Source of the DNA: Diadophis punctatus similis
Taxonomy: Eukaryota > Chordata > Lepidosauria > Squamata > Dipsadidae
Assembly (NCBI GenBank): GCA_023053685.1
Contig: JALIGW010000002.1
Span: 252,105,239-252,169,238 of the forward strand
Direction: 5' to 3'
Length of the DNA stretch: 64,000 nt
Part shown: positions 12,063-23,519 of the stretch, piece after piece
Layout of the letters: every line of letters begins with the position of its first letter
How positions within the stretch are numbered: the first letter of the stretch is position 1
Program-made: the position numbers and the translations under genes
The notes under the pieces: generated by a model
Databases searched by the model: none
What the model was told of the DNA's origin: nothing
The model's input: the letters and a program-made list of their open reading frames with translations, nothing else

Positions 12063-12788
12063 CTGCTGAGGAAAGAGAAGAGTTTTTATATATTTCATGG
12101 AAGAAGTGGAAAAGATTTTGATTGATGGTTTGTTTTGCATTTTAATGCTTCTTCTCATTCTGTTTTCCAAACTGCTCTTCTTGGCATCCTCTTTGTCTAT
12201 AAGATTCTTATTAATGAATTAGTTTTATTATTGTTTAAAAAATGGCTGCACGACCTGGGGAAAAACCAAAAAAATCCATATATTACTATGAAATAGCAAA
12301 GAAAATACTGAGGTTTATACAGATATATGTATAAATACACACCTATAAATTTATCTTATGTACAAAAACTATGTGTATTTCACTCTTCAAAACGTTTCAG
12401 AAGTGGATTCACTCAATTTGTTTGATCTAATTTTAGAAAGTGGGGACACTAATAGATGAGATGTGCCCAAATCCTTTGCAAGATTTAAAGCATCTGTTTT
12501 GGCCATGAAACTCCTCCCTTGCCAGGAAAGCAACACGTCAATAACATCACAAGGAATGAAGACCGAAGGAGATAGAAATATGAAAAAAATGCTTTCCAAA
12601 TCCCCCATTAGTAAAATCACAGGCAGCAATTTTAAATTATGCAGCAAAAAGATAACATTCGGGGAGAAAAGAATATGCAGCAGCAGCCGAAATGTTTCAT
12701 TCTGTACGTTCGCTGCTTCCACGCCATGAAGGGAAACCAAAGGCCCCAACTTGCTCCCGGCTTCTCCTCCGACCTGCCCTCCACTCAC

Positions 12789-12843
12789 CTCCCAGAAGCC
12801 GCTTCGACCCTTCAAACAGCACAAGAGGCTCCGCCGACGCCAT
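12789..12843 (-). other. First coding-capable exon of gene A
   Basis: From the ATG at 12843 the minus strand reads MASAEPLVLFEGSKRLLG, then the donor G|GTGAGTGG (12781-12788). The same peptide occurs in gene C, and near copies in D and E. Joined to the acceptor at 12062, the frame ends at a TAA eight codons into exon 2, so this may be an upstream ORF. It gives no KRAB match. Confidence 0.65.
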
Positions 12844-12857
12844 CCTCCTCCCGTAGG

Positions 12858-12880
12858 TGAGCCGGAAGAGGAAGTTCCTC
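12858..12880 (-). promoter_or_regulatory. Paired ETS-like sites at the gene A start
   Basis: The plus strand reads gccggaagaggaagttcc just upstream of the first-exon ATG. The two GGAA cores fit the ETS/GABP consensus (CCGGAAGT-like). The block is kept before the exon in B, C, D and E (about 30261, 41430, 55158 and 62117), which supports a promoter or early 5' UTR role. Confidence 0.45.
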
Positions 12881-13019
12881 TGCCCTTCTCAAAAATCCTC
12901 TCTAGCAATCAAATCCTCTATCGTTTCAACTCGTTCAATCTCCGCCTCTACCTCCCCAGTAGACTAGCAATGCCACTACTGTACTGTATTCACTGCTTTC
13001 TAGTCTCGAGTGTTTCTTC

Positions 13020-14340
13020 TTTCTAGAGCGCCATCTAGTGACGTAAGGTTAAAAATCACCCTCCATCTCTCTCTACCCTAAAGCGTTTGCAAGATGTTTT
13101 CATGTGCCATCAAGTCGTATTCGACTCCCAACGAGCACAGGAATAGCCATGAGAACGTATCCTAAACCTTCTCTTTCAGGTCTCCCAAGAGTAGATTCAT
13201 TGTCCCTCTTGCTCGAACTAAACCAAAGGAAAGAGTCCAAGCGGGGAAATGATGAGCAAACAGCCAAGGAGAAAGAGCATCTGCTTTGGCAAATGACTGA
13301 AACTGTAAGAGTGAAGCTTGACCGTACTTGTTCGCAGGTTTAGTCCAGTGCTGCGCCCACGTGACTGTTACTTGCAGCTTCTTGACAGCATCCCCTTGTC
13401 AGAAGGTAGGTGGGAAGGTCACAAACGGTGCACCGGTGGTGGCAGCACCCAAATTGGTGCAACTCCTTTCCCTGCACCTTCAGAACCACAGGAAGTGCTG
13501 AAGTGCGGCCACTGATGAAGTGCTATGATGGCCACAAATCTTATTGGCCAGGTGTATATCTGCTTTTAAAGTGCTGTTGGAAGGAAAATACAACTGCTTC
13601 AGTTCCAAGCTGGGAGAAAGAAGATGGAAACAACATAGAGGCTATGCTGGATGGAGAATTCTGGGAGTTGAAGTCCACAAGTCTTAAAGTTGCCAAATTT
13701 GAGGACCCCTGCGCTAGATGAATGCCAGGATTTTATATACTGTCCTGAAATGCTGCTGGGGTGGGGTTGTGCAATGTCTGAAATGCCCTTAGGAAATTGT
13801 GCAATGTAGTGAGCTCTGTGTCTTCTGCTAAATGGTAGTAAGTTAATCTTATATCTTAATCTAAGTGGTCATGCCACAAATTATTAGAATTTGTGTGGAG
13901 GAGAATGTAGATTTTTAATCCCATCACTGGAGGTAAAAGTTTTTTGTTTCTGAATAGGTTGGCACAATCTTTCTTAATGGGAAAGATTTTTCTAAATATG
14001 TGCTGGGGGCTATTAAGAAAGACTGAGTCTGCTTTCTGTCTTTAAGAGCATGTTTCTCCATTTCTCCTTTGGAGAAATATAATATTCTGCCTTTTTAATA
14101 TTTCCCAAAATATTTCATTCTTTGGGGGAGGGGAGGGCCTTACCACAGTGCGATAGTAATTTTGAAGGCTCGGGGAACAAATGGTGAGGACTGAACTGAA
14201 CTGAACCTCACAAAAGATCCTCTGATACCAATCTGTATGTGACAATCCTCAGCTACCATTTCTATTTAATAAAACGGAATTTCTATCCTCAGTGGTATTT
14301 TTTTATAAATTACTTCATTAACCACAGATGAACCAGGCTA
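13020..14340. other. Spacer upstream of gene A
   Basis: No gene is seen. At 13655-13712 is the right half of a hAT miniature element (gaattctgggagttgaagtcc, then acccctg). The segment 13095-13230 (catgtgccatcaagtcgtattcgac) looks like an old dispersed repeat. The rest is unclassified. Confidence 0.5.
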
Positions 14341-15140
14341 ATACACTGATGAGGTTCCAAAGGGAAAATAATGTGTTTGTTAGCTAAACATGGAAGTAAA
14401 AGAAAGTAAAATCCCAGAAGAGAGCAATGGCAGATCAGTCCCATAATGTTGGCAAGAAAACAACGTCCATAAAATCCCAAGCAATCAGTCTTAAGTTTAT
14501 TTATTTATTTGTCAAACATGTATAGTAGTAATTTGTATAAACATAAGTAAAAAGTAACGATAAAAGAGGACAATAGGACAGTAGGACAGGGACGGTAGGC
14601 ACGCTGGTGCGCTTATGCACGCCCCTTACAGACCTCTTAGAAACGAGGAGAGGTCGACTGTAGACAGTCTAAGGTTAAAGTTTTTGGGGTTTGGGGAAGA
14701 AACCACAGAGTCAGGTAGTGCATTCCAGGCAAGTTGAAGGAGATGTTTAAAATCTTCCAATCAGCAGAACATTGTGAGCATCAGTTTTAAGGACTGCAGA
14801 ACCTGTGGAATAAAATCTTGGGTGGGAAGGAATACTTCTCTGATGTATTGAATACTTCTCTGATAATGTTCAGCCCAGTTGATTCTCTGCTTTTACACCA
14901 TGGAGCAAATTCAAGTGCTACTTGAATGAATGAATAAATTTTATTGATTAGCCCTTGGTCCATATCAAAATGCAGAGTTCCAAAAGCAAAGCATTACAAA
15001 AGTTTGGTAAAACAATTTAAATGAAATTGGAATAATGCACAATTTAGAATGAAATTAGAATAAAATACGATCTAAAATGAGATCTTGCTCCCAGCTTCTC
15101 CTCCGACCTATCCTAAGCTCACCATCCACCTGATGCTAAC
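14340..15140 (-). pseudogene. Decayed zinc-finger gene 5' region (spacer duplicate)
   Basis: The pieces ggaagtaaaagaaagtaaaat, gtccataaaatcccaag, tctctgcttttacaccatgg and cttctcctccgacct match the segment at about 37320-37690, and in part the promoter/intron of the intact genes. A LINE tail (14499-14735) and another tail (14925-15060) inserted into it. The first-exon codons themselves are lost. Confidence 0.55.
14499..14735 (-). mobile_element. Non-LTR retrotransposon 3' end, minus strand
   Basis: It is the reverse complement of the 31516-31793 element: (TTTA)n tail, tttgtcaaacatgta, cttacagacctcttagaaa, aaccacagagtcaggtag and tgcattccagg. The peptide start WNALPDSVVSSPNP in the sense direction looks like the C-terminus of a LINE ORF2. 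The family is not resolved. Confidence 0.65.
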
Positions 15141-15213
15141 TCCCCCCAAACTACCTTATCCACTGAGGGAATCTTGAAGAGTGATGCTTCACCCTACTTA
15201 CCTTTACAAGATT

Positions 15214-15446
15214 AGCCAGGTGATAGCAATAGCAATAGCACTTAGACTTATATACCACTTCATAGTGCTTTACAGCCCTCTCTAAGCGGTTTACAGAGTT
15301 CAGCATATTGCCCCCAACAATCTGGGTCCTCATTTTACCGACCTCGAAAGGATGGAAGGCTGAGTCAACCTTGAGCCGGTGAGATTTGAACAGCTGAACT
15401 GCTGAACTGCAGTGCTGCATTTTAACCACTGCACCACCTTGGCTCT
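15214..15446 (-). mobile_element. SINE, minus strand, second subtype
   Basis: The tail reads agcaatagcaatagcactta, then the TATATACC, TTTACCGACCTC and GACTCAACCTTGAGCC blocks, ending at the decayed head ccaccttggctct. This subtype has the GCTATTGCTATTG tail, unlike the AATA-tailed subtype at 5448. Confidence 0.85.
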
Positions 15447-15469
15447 TGATGCATAATAAAAGTTGATAG

Positions 15470-16075
15470 ATTTTTTTTGTATGTGCAGCTTTATATGATT
15501 GCAACTTCATCCCACTAATAGAAGAATGAAATATTGGACAAAACCAGGCAGCTTGTGAAAAACACTTGGAGGGTGCTAGTTTATTGAAAGCTGATCTAAA
15601 GAGTCCTGGGCTTTAGTCATTGTGTCACAATTCCTCTCCCAGGCGCAGAAAGGAGCAGTCCAGGAGTCAACCCATTGGCCTGTAACTCTCACCTGTTGGC
15701 CTACTTACCTGGGACCCCCTACGTATTTCCACATCAAAATCATATCAGGTCCTCACGTAATGACAACAGGGTTCCGGAATTGCAATGGCAACTGGAAGTA
15801 CCAGGATTGCCCTCACCAAGCAATGTGGTCATGCGTCCCTTTTTATAACCTCATTGCATAGCAATGGAAATTCTGGTGCCAATTGCTGTCACAACTCGAG
15901 AACTACCCTTTTTTTTTTTACAAGCGCAGGAGAGGATTGGAAGAGTAATTTTCCCCCTTCTGGATAGTTGGAATCCATACTTGTTTTATACCTTCAACAG
16001 CAGTTTGCATAAGAAACCCATGAGAGGTTTTCCTAGCAGAGGAGTTCAAGGCATTGCTGCAAATTAAGATCTTTT
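15470..16075. other. Duplicated spacer, first copy
   Basis: The run ccaggcagcttgtgaaaaacacttggagggtgctag...ctgatctaaagagtcct is shared with 19030-19110, 32345-32420 and 55990-56100. It marks the junction of the duplicated units. No gene was found; small frames here do not recur in the paralogues. Confidence 0.55.
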
Positions 16076-16569
16076 ATAAGTGCAGCTGAAGAAAGGTTGG
16101 CAGCTTGCAGCTGTGACTTTGCCACCTGGAGAAAGGGCTGTGCAGGAGAAAGACACCTGGGCCCTTCTCAGTCTGGCTTCAGAAGAGGGCACATCACCAA
16201 AACGGCATTGGTTGCAATTCTCATGGACTTTTGGAGGGTTTGAGATAGAAGAGATATTGTGTCCCTGATAGACCTCTCATCAGGTTTCAATACATTGAGC
16301 AGGATATCCTTCTGGACCGGCTTTGGGGACTGGAAATGGAAGGCACTTTATTATGGTGGTTCTACTTCTGCCTCCATGGCCAGTTCTAGACGGTGTGGGT
16401 AGTAGAAGAGAGGCCGAGTCTTGGTCCCTGCAGTTTGGGGTGCCCTGAGGCTCAAATCTTTTGCTGTTCCTTTTTAACATCTACATGAAACCGCTAGGGG
16501 AGGCCATCCATACTATGACACCTAATTATGTACAGGTAGACATTTTATATAACATTTCATGTAACAGCC

Positions 16570-16950
16570 ATTTAAACATATAAAGAATGGTTGCTGGAAT
16601 TGGGAATGTCTAGTTTAATGAAAAGAAGGACTAGGGGTGACATGATAGCAGTGTTCTGATATCTCGGAGTTTGCCACAAAGAAGAGGGAGTCAAACAATT
16701 CTCCAAAGCACCTGAGGGCAGGACAAAAAGGAATGGATGGTAACTAATCAAGGTGAGAAACAACCTAGAACTAAGAAGAAATTTCTTGACACTTAGAACA
16801 ATTAATCACTGGAACAACTTGCCTCTAGAAGTTGTGAATGCTCCAACACTGGAAGTTTTTAAGAAATGATTGGACAACCATTTGTCTAAGCAGGGGGTTG
16901 GACTTGAAGACCTCCAAGGTCCCTTCCAACTCTGTTATTCTCTTCTGTTC
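16570..16950 (+). mobile_element. CR1 3' fragment inside the L2 copy
   Basis: It reads RRTRGDMIAVF-like words (ggactaggggtgacatgatagcagtgttc), then LEVRRNFLTLRTINHWNNLP-like, then the 3' UTR agcagggggttggacttgaagacctccaaggtcc. Confidence 0.85.
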
Positions 16951-17217
16951 ATTTGAAGTTACAACAGCACTCAAAAAAGTGACTTATGACCATTTTTCAC
17001 ACTTACAACCATCACAACCTCGCCATTGTCACATGATCAAAATTCAGACACTTGACAATTAAGTCATATGTGTGACAGATTCCGTGTCCTGGGGTCATAT
17101 GATCACCTTTGTAGACTGCTGGTGCACAACCTGGGGATCATCCTGTACTCATGGCTCTTGCTTGAGAAGATCATGGCTGGGGGTGGGGCTTTGCACAGAT
17201 TCATCTATTGGACCAAT

Positions 17218-17633
17218 TGTCAGGGTTCCAAATAGCATCCAAAATTAAATCAGAGTCCAAGGCAAAGTATTCCTCAAAGTTCCAATTTATTAATAGAGCC
17301 ATGTTGGCACATCTGGGTGAAACCTGAATCTGAAATCTCCCGGGTTTCACCACCCAGTTGAAAGTTCAAGTCCTTGCCCCAACACCCACAAGTCCATCAC
17401 GTTGTCCAATCTTCTATTGCCATGCTGGGAGAATCCACCCATCTCCTTCCGTGCAGGTGCAGAGGTGCAGAGACAAAGGATGACCTTGGCTTTCTAGAAA
17501 GAATTTGTTATGGATACATACTAACAACCTCATACAATCCCCCCTCCCATTTTCCCACAATAGAAAATGCATAGTAGAATAGCATAAAGTGTGGCAGGCC
17601 TAAGATCCCAAATAAAATGGCTTTGGCCTGACA
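17218..17633 (-). mobile_element. Solo LTR (416 bp) inside the L2 copy
   Basis: The ends are TGTCAGG and CCTGACA, and the flanking 5 bases are identical (ccaat at 17213-17217 and 17634-17638). On the minus strand an AATAAA lies about 70 bases before the CCCTGACA end, as expected for R-U5. The L2 reading ctattggaccaattgtgccc is restored when the LTR and one repeat are removed. No internal retroviral sequence is present. Confidence 0.8.
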
Positions 17634-17871
17634 CCAATTGTGCCCTCTCCTGGACCAGGGAGGCCTTGCACATGAGTCACTGATGCCTTGGTCACCTCCT
17701 GTTTGAATGTCTGCACTGGACTACTAGAAACTTCAACTGATCCAGAACGCAGCAGCACACTCAGTAATGGAGGCCCCTAGATTGCCCATGTAACATCTTT
17801 GTGTTGCGAGCTGCACTGAATTTGTTCCTTTACAGGTGCAATTCAAGGTCATCACCTTTAACAGAATGTGT

Positions 17872-18092
17872 TTATTATAGCAACAGCAGTTAAAATTATA
17901 TACCACCCCAAGTGCTTTATACCACTGAGTTTATAGTTTATTGTCCCCAACAATCTGGGTCCTCATTTTACCAGTTTCAGAAGGATAGAAGGCTGAGTCA
18001 ACCTGGAGCCCTGTCAGGATTGAATTCCATGCTGTTGGCAGACTCAGCTGGCAATACTGCATTCTAACCACTGAGCCAACAAGGCACCTGTC
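17872..18092 (-). mobile_element. Old SINE inside L2, shared by the paralogous spacers
   Basis: It is a diverged SINE in minus orientation (gcaacagcagttaaaattatataccacccc...ccactgagccaacaaggcacctg). Copies sit at the same L2 position at 23020-23256, 44345-44585 and 56655-56862. Confidence 0.8.
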
Positions 18093-18406
18093 ACTATTGT
18101 CCCACATTTATTATTTTTGCATCCATCTGTACTACCAGATCAGATAGGGTGGGCCTCTCCCCTTAAATATTGCCATCTGATAGGAGCTAGGAAGTGTGCC
18201 TTTTCCATTGCAGACCCTGCCCTATGAAACACCCTGAGGTTTGGCAGGATAGGATAAGAAGAGATGCCTGCACATCAGAAGCTTGATGTCGAACCAGGTG
18301 TTTGTTGATATATAAGGTTATTTATAAAAACCTTGAAGGGCCGATCCACATTGCTTCCAAACACATCTAGAGAGGAAATATTATTTTTCCATCTGCATTC
18401 TTTAGA

Positions 18407-18632
18407 ACCAGTAGTGGAAATTTGGCACCGCTTGCCGAAGCGGCAGCGATGACTGGCAGTCCACGCTCTCGAACCGGTCCTCCAGTCACTGCGGATTGGA
18501 AAAAAAACCCTCTGTGCATGCGCAAAGGCTTCTGCGCATGCACAGAGGGTCATTTCTGGGAAGTGACGCGCAAAAGTGCACTTCCATCGCGATGCGAACC
18601 GGTGGGGAAGGTAAGTAGAACCCACCCCCCTG
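18407..18632. mobile_element. Fragment of a caggggtggg-type hAT with hairpin
   Basis: The right end ggtaagtagaacccacccccctg matches the inverted terminus of the element at 30914. Inside is the hairpin ccctctgtgcatgcgcaaaggcttctgcgcatgcacagaggg (18506-18549). Confidence 0.55.
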
Positions 18633-18704
18633 CACTAGAGGGCAGAATTGCTCTGAGCAGCCTTCACAATTTCAAGTCCAGTCAGATTCCAGCATTGTTA
18701 GAAT

Positions 18705-19018
18705 GAGAATAAATCTCATAGAGGCGATTTAGATCTTTACTTGGAATTCAGGCAGTTAGAAATAAAGCCGAGATTAAAAGTCTAATAGAAAATATTTATT
18801 TCGGTACAAAAACAATAAATCCTGAAAAATTACATCTTTGCTAAGAAAATGCGACCGTCCAGGTCAAGAGCCAAAGGCAGAAGAAAATTAATGGAGAATC
18901 AGGAATGTGGACATGCGTACAAGATCATATCACATGTTCTGCTTGTATTGGAATATACCATAATATTAGATAGGGATGCATCACCCTGCATAGACATACA
19001 ACTGACAATATTCACACC
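18705..19018 (+). repeat. Unclassified repeat; inverted copy at 29432-29742
   Basis: It runs from tgagaataaatctcatagagg to catacaactgaca. The same 300-odd bases recur in inverse orientation at 29432-29742. Each copy has TG...CA-like limits, but no clean 5-base duplication, so LTR identity is uncertain. Confidence 0.5.
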
Positions 19019-19029
19019 GTAACAAGCAT

Positions 19030-19725
19030 TGAGTATTCCCAGGCAGTTTGCGAAAAACATTTGGAGGTTGCTAGTTTGTAGAAAACTGATCTAAAGAGTC
19101 CTGTGCTTTAGTAGTTGCCTCTTAGTCGCCCTCAACACCTCTCTACATCCCAAAACCTTATGGCTCCCAAAGACTTAGGACATGGAAGCACAAGCAGGCC
19201 AGAAGCTCCAAGGGAACTGGCCTCACTCTTGCTAACCGGACTGACTTTAGGTCTGCAAATTGCCATGTGCTTTTGTAATTTCCTTAGCACAGAAATCTCC
19301 ATTAAGTCAAAGTGAGTGAGACACCTACACAACCACACCTAGAAAAAGGGAGCTCAGTAAGAGGCTGTCTATGTTTGGTAAGCAAAACTAATAGAAACAT
19401 TTGAAAGCATATTCACACAAAAGTGTATCTGGATGACATTTTTAAAATTAGAAATGTAATCTAATATTCCAAGCATACAAAACCAATAGAAAATAAGCAA
19501 TAAAGAAGAAATTAGGGGGAAAAACCACATAGAGTGATGCCTTCCCTCCTTCTTTCTATCAAGCAATTGTTATAGAGATACCTGTTTGGGAATTGTGTCC
19601 CCTCAGCTAACCAGAAGAAAACCCTTCTTAAATGTGGATGCCAGCCTGAAGTCCATTCCTCAGAGAAATCCAGGCCATTTCCTTTCCACATTGCTCACAT
19701 CTGTGCAGAAGAACAGGGAGAGTTT
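19030..19725. other. Duplicated spacer, second copy
   Basis: It starts with the unit-junction sequence (ggcagtttgcgaaaaacatttggagg...) and continues with 600 bases paralogous to 32345-33340 (gcaaattgccatgtgctt, atttccttagca, gaaatctccattaagtcaaagtgagtgag, then cttccctccttctttctatc). No coding potential recurs between the copies. Confidence 0.55.
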
Positions 19726-19731
19726 CTGAGA

Positions 19732-19972
19732 GCTGAAGTGGTGCAGTGGTTAAATGCTGTGACTGCAGGCTGACTGCTAGTTCAGCAGTTCAGCTGTTCA
19801 AATCTCACTAGGCTCAAGGTTGACTCAGCCTTCCATCCTTCTGAGGTCGGTAAAATGAGGACCCAGATTGTTGGGGGCAATATGCTGAACTCTGTAAACC
19901 ACTTAGAGAGGGCTGTAAAGCACTATGAAGCGGTATATAAGTAAAGTGCTATTGCTATTGCTATTTCTCTTA
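19732..19972 (+). mobile_element. SINE, plus strand, GCTATTG-tail subtype
   Basis: The decayed head gagctgaagtggtgcagtgg is followed by ggttcaaatc-like, the gacccagattgttgggggcaat core and the tail gtgctattgctattgctatt. Confidence 0.9.
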
Positions 19973-20204
19973 TGGTATTGCTGGAGCAGAGAGAAGGAAG
20001 ATAAAAGACACACTGAACTTTAAAAGAAATGATTGGAGACAGCTAGCTCGATAACTAGATAAATAGAGGATGGGGAGAGAGAGAAAGAGAGAGAGAATGT
20101 AGCACTAGGGTCATATGGATATTATGATTAGAGTAATATAGAAGTTAGGAATAGGGAATGATCGAAATATAGTGATACAGGCCTTTTGAAACTATATAAT
20201 AGAC

Positions 20205-20904
20205 CAGTGATGGCGAACCTTTATTGGTTTGCCTGTCAAAAGGGGGGGAGCGCGGGGGGGGTCGCACACATGCGCGTGCCCACACCCTTAATTCCATGCC
20301 CGACCACCCCTGTGCATGCATGCGTGACACCCCCCACCCGCTCCCGGCACGTCTGTTTTTCACTCTCCCCAGGCTTCAGAGCCTTTCTAGGAGCCCGAGG
20401 AGGGCGGCCTCTGGAGAGCCGGCCCTCCCCGGAAACGGGCCATTTCCGGCCTCTGGAGAGCCTTCCCCACCTCCCCGGAGGCTCTCCAGAGGCCGGAAAT
20501 GGCCCGTTTCGCAACTTCCAAATGGGCCATTTCCGGCCTCCGGAGAGCCTGGGGGGGGGGGGGAAGGCCTACAAAGGCTCTGGAGCTTGGGCAGAGCAAA
20601 AAAACGGAACTTCCGGTCCAACCGGAAGTCGGCAAACGGGTGGTTTCCAGCCTTCGGAGGATCTCCGGGGGTGGTGGGGAAGGCCATTTTCACCCTCCCC
20701 AGGCTCCTAGAAAGGCTCTGGAGCTTGGGCAGAGCAAAAAACGGGCCTTTCCCACCCCCTCCGGAGGCTGGAAACAGCCTGTTTCCCGACTCCTAGTGGG
20801 CCCAGAAGGCCCAAAAATTAGCTCGTCAGCACGCACATGCGTGCCGGACCTGAGCCTCCGTGCCCACTGATTTGGCTCCACGTGCCATAGGTTCACCATC
20901 ACTG
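20205..20904 (+). mobile_element. hAT non-autonomous element (cagtgatggcgaacc type)
   Basis: The termini cagtgatggcgaacc and ggttcaccatcactg are inverted repeats. Flanks are taatagac and taataaga(c), a one-base-shifted 8-base duplication. The inside is GC-rich with repeated palindromes built of ggcctctggagagcc and ggaaatggccc. The ORFs through it are GC artefacts. Confidence 0.8.
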
Positions 20905-20959
20905 TAATAAGACAGACCATATAGAAAAAAGGCAATTGCAATGTAAGATCTTATATGAG

Positions 20960-21540
20960 AGCCATTTTGGTATAGACTAGAGGTTAAGGCCTCAGCTTAG
21001 GAACCCAGGAGACAGTGAGTGGGAACTCTAGGCAGAAAGCCTGCTGGGGCTTTTGAGGCCAGCTCTTTTCCCAACCCCAAAGGAGGAGGCCAGGTGGTCA
21101 CCCGCCTGTCTGTGGCTCTCACCTGTAACTCTCACCTGCTGGTTTGCTTGCCTTAGGTTTCCTGCCTCTTCCCACATCACAGTCACATGAGGACCTCACT
21201 TAATGACCCACTAGGTCCTGGAGTTGTAATGACAACTGGAAGGGCCAGGATTGCCTTCACTAAGGAAAGCAGTCACATGATGCCAATTTTTAAAACCCCA
21301 TTGCATAGTAATAGAAACTCGGGTGGCAATTGCTGGCGCAATCCGAGAACTACCCATATTTCTTTTCCAAGCTCAGTGGAGGCCTGAAAGAGTCATTCCC
21401 CACCTTCTGGACCGTTGGCATCCTGGCCGGCTTTATACCTTCAACAGCAGTCTCCTATGCATAAGAAAACCATGAGAGGCTTTCTTGGCAGAGGAGTTCA
21501 AGGCATTGCTGCAAATTAAGATCTTTTGTAAGTGCAGCTA
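20960..21540. other. Spacer before L2 copy 2
   Basis: Paralogous to about 15640-16075: cctgtaactctcacctgctgg, aatggcaactggaa-like, ccttcaacagcag, aagaaaaccatgagagg, gaggagttcaaggcattgctgc. This probably belongs to the L2 5' side or older unit sequence. There is no gene. Confidence 0.5.
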
Positions 21541-22507
21541 CTGAGGGCAATGATAGGCTGGCAGCCTGGGACTTGAACTCAGCCTCTGCTTCCAGCTCTG
21601 ACTTTGCCCCTGTGCAAAGTCAGGGCTGTGCAGGAGAAAGACACCTGGGCTCCTTTCAGTCTGGGTTCAGGCCAGGGCACATAACCAAAATTGGTTGCAA
21701 TTCTCATGGAGTTCTGGAGGGTTTGGGGTAGACGGGCTACAACCATTTTGTCACTCCTAGACCTCTCATCAGGTTTCAATACCATCGACCAGGATATCCT
21801 TCTGGACAGGCTTTGGAGACAGGAAACGGGAGGGGCTTTATTACGGTCATTCTATGTCTACCTCTATGCCCAGTTCCAGTCGGTGTGGGTAGCAGGAGTC
21901 TTGGCCCCTGCAATTTGGGGTGCCCCGGGACTGAAGCATTTCACCGCTCCTTTTTAACATCTACATGAATCCGCCAAGGGAAACCATCCATCCTAGGATA
22001 CAGAATTATGTACAGGTCCTGGACTTATAACATTCGTTTAGCAGCCATTTGAAGTTACAACAGCACTGGGGGAAAAGTGACTCAAGACCATTTTTCACAC
22101 TTACATGCATGGCAGCATCCCCATTGTCACGTGACCAAAGTGTGGACGCTTGGCAGTTGACTCATATTTGTGACAGTTGCAATGTCCTGAGGTCATGTGA
22201 TCACCTTTGTAGCCTGAGCTGGTGCACAACCTGGGGGGTCCTCCTGGACGCACAACTCCTGCTTGACAAGGCCATGGCTGGCGGACTTTGTAGATTCATC
22301 TAGTCCGCCAGTTGTTGTGCCCTTTGCTGGACTGGAAGACCTTGCACAGTGGCTCACTCATGCCTTGGTCACCTCCTGTTTGGATTACTATCCTGGACCA
22401 CCCAGAAACTTCAATTGGTCCTGAACTTAGCAGCGCGCACAGTAATGTGGCCGCCTGGGTTGCCCATGTAACATCTGTTGTGTGAGCTGCACAGGATTCG
22501 TTTCTTT

Positions 22508-22964
22508 CTTTTCTTTTTTTAATTCAAAAAGTTTTATTAGTACAAAGTACAAACATTTTTCAATTTCCCCCCCCTTCCCCCAACCCCCTCCCCTTCCTCC
22601 CTCCCCCCCCCGACTTCCCGGAAAAAGCACAGGATATAATCTTCAATAAACATAAACTTAAAATACATTAACAAATTATAAATTCAAAAATTTCTCTAAT
22701 TTTTTTAAGGACTCCACATTATTTAAAATCTATTAAACCATTGTACAATTCTTAACTTATATCATTATTAAACTATGTATATCTTCTTAATCTGATACTT
22801 TTTTTGAATATAATCAGTCCATCTACTCCATTCCAGTGTATCTCTCTCATTTGAGTGTTTTTAGATATGATGAAATTTTTGCCATTTCTGCCAGATGCAT
22901 AACTTTTATTGTCCATTCCTCAATGGTAGGTATATCTTCTTTCTTCCAATACTGTGCTACCAGC
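22508..22964 (-). mobile_element. 5'-truncated L1, minus strand
   Basis: On the minus strand it encodes the ORF2 C-terminus LVAQYWKKEDIPTIEEWTIK and VMHLAEMAKISSYLK, then a 3' UTR with the G-rich run and AAAATGTTTGTACTTTGTAC, ending in an A/T tail. Identical 15-base duplications aggattcgtttcttt lie at 22493-22507 and 22965-22979. The 3' end matches the L1 at 4973-8348, so both are the same subfamily. Confidence 0.9.
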
Positions 22965-23019
22965 AGGATTCGTTTCTTTAAGGTGCAATTGAAGGTGCTG
23001 GTCATCACCTTTAAAGCTA

Positions 23020-23256
23020 TTTCTTTATTATAGCAATAGCACTTACACTTACCGGTATATAGCATCCCACAGTGCCTTATAACACTCTCAGCTGACCGAG
23101 TCAGCATATTGTCCCTAACAATCTCGGTCCTCATTTTACCGATCTCAGAAGGATGGAAGGCTGAATCAACCTCGAGCCCCTCAGAATCGAATTCCAGGCT
23201 GTGGGCAGAGTCAGCCGGCAATACAGCATTCTAACCACTGAACCAACAGGGCACCT
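23020..23256 (-). mobile_element. Old SINE inside L2 copy 2
   Basis: In minus orientation, with tagcaatagcacttacactt tail and the ccactgaaccaacagggcacctg end, at the same L2 position as 17872-18092. Confidence 0.8.
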
Positions 23257-23519
23257 GTCACTATTGTCCTACCTTTATTATTTTTGCACCTATCTGTCCT
23301 ACCAGGTCAGGTAGGGTGGGCACACTCCTAGCCCCTTCCCTTAAATATTGCCATGTGATAGGAGCTAGGAAGTGAGCCTTTTCCATTGCAAACTCTTCTC
23401 TATGAAACACTCTTCCCCCTGAAGTTTGGCAGGCCTCTATCCTCCTAGTCTTCCGTAAAACAAGGAAGATCTAGCTTTCCCCCTAAGCACTGGGATAAAG
23501 GATTACACACTAGAAGCTT

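Larger units (their letters stand above)
16080..18270 (+). mobile_element. L2 LINE ORF2 remnant, spacer copy 1
   Basis: Translated pieces follow an L2 reverse transcriptase: GEKDTW..LLSLASEEGT, DLSSGFNT-like, GGTLLWWFYFCLHG-like and LFNIYMKPLGEAIHTM. Later pieces (LGVILYSWLLLE, LQLIQNAAAHS, LQVQFKVITF) match the C-terminal part. Stops and frame changes are frequent. It is interrupted by a CR1 tail (16570-16950), a solo LTR (17218-17633) and a SINE (17872-18092). Confidence 0.75.

Noticed and set aside
12063..12788. A KRAB-A or SCAN exon between exon 1 and the finger exon of gene A
   Set aside because: I read the intron on the minus strand for KRAB-like words (VTFEDVAVYF, LYRDVM) and found none, and likewise in C and D. 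A highly diverged exon cannot be excluded.
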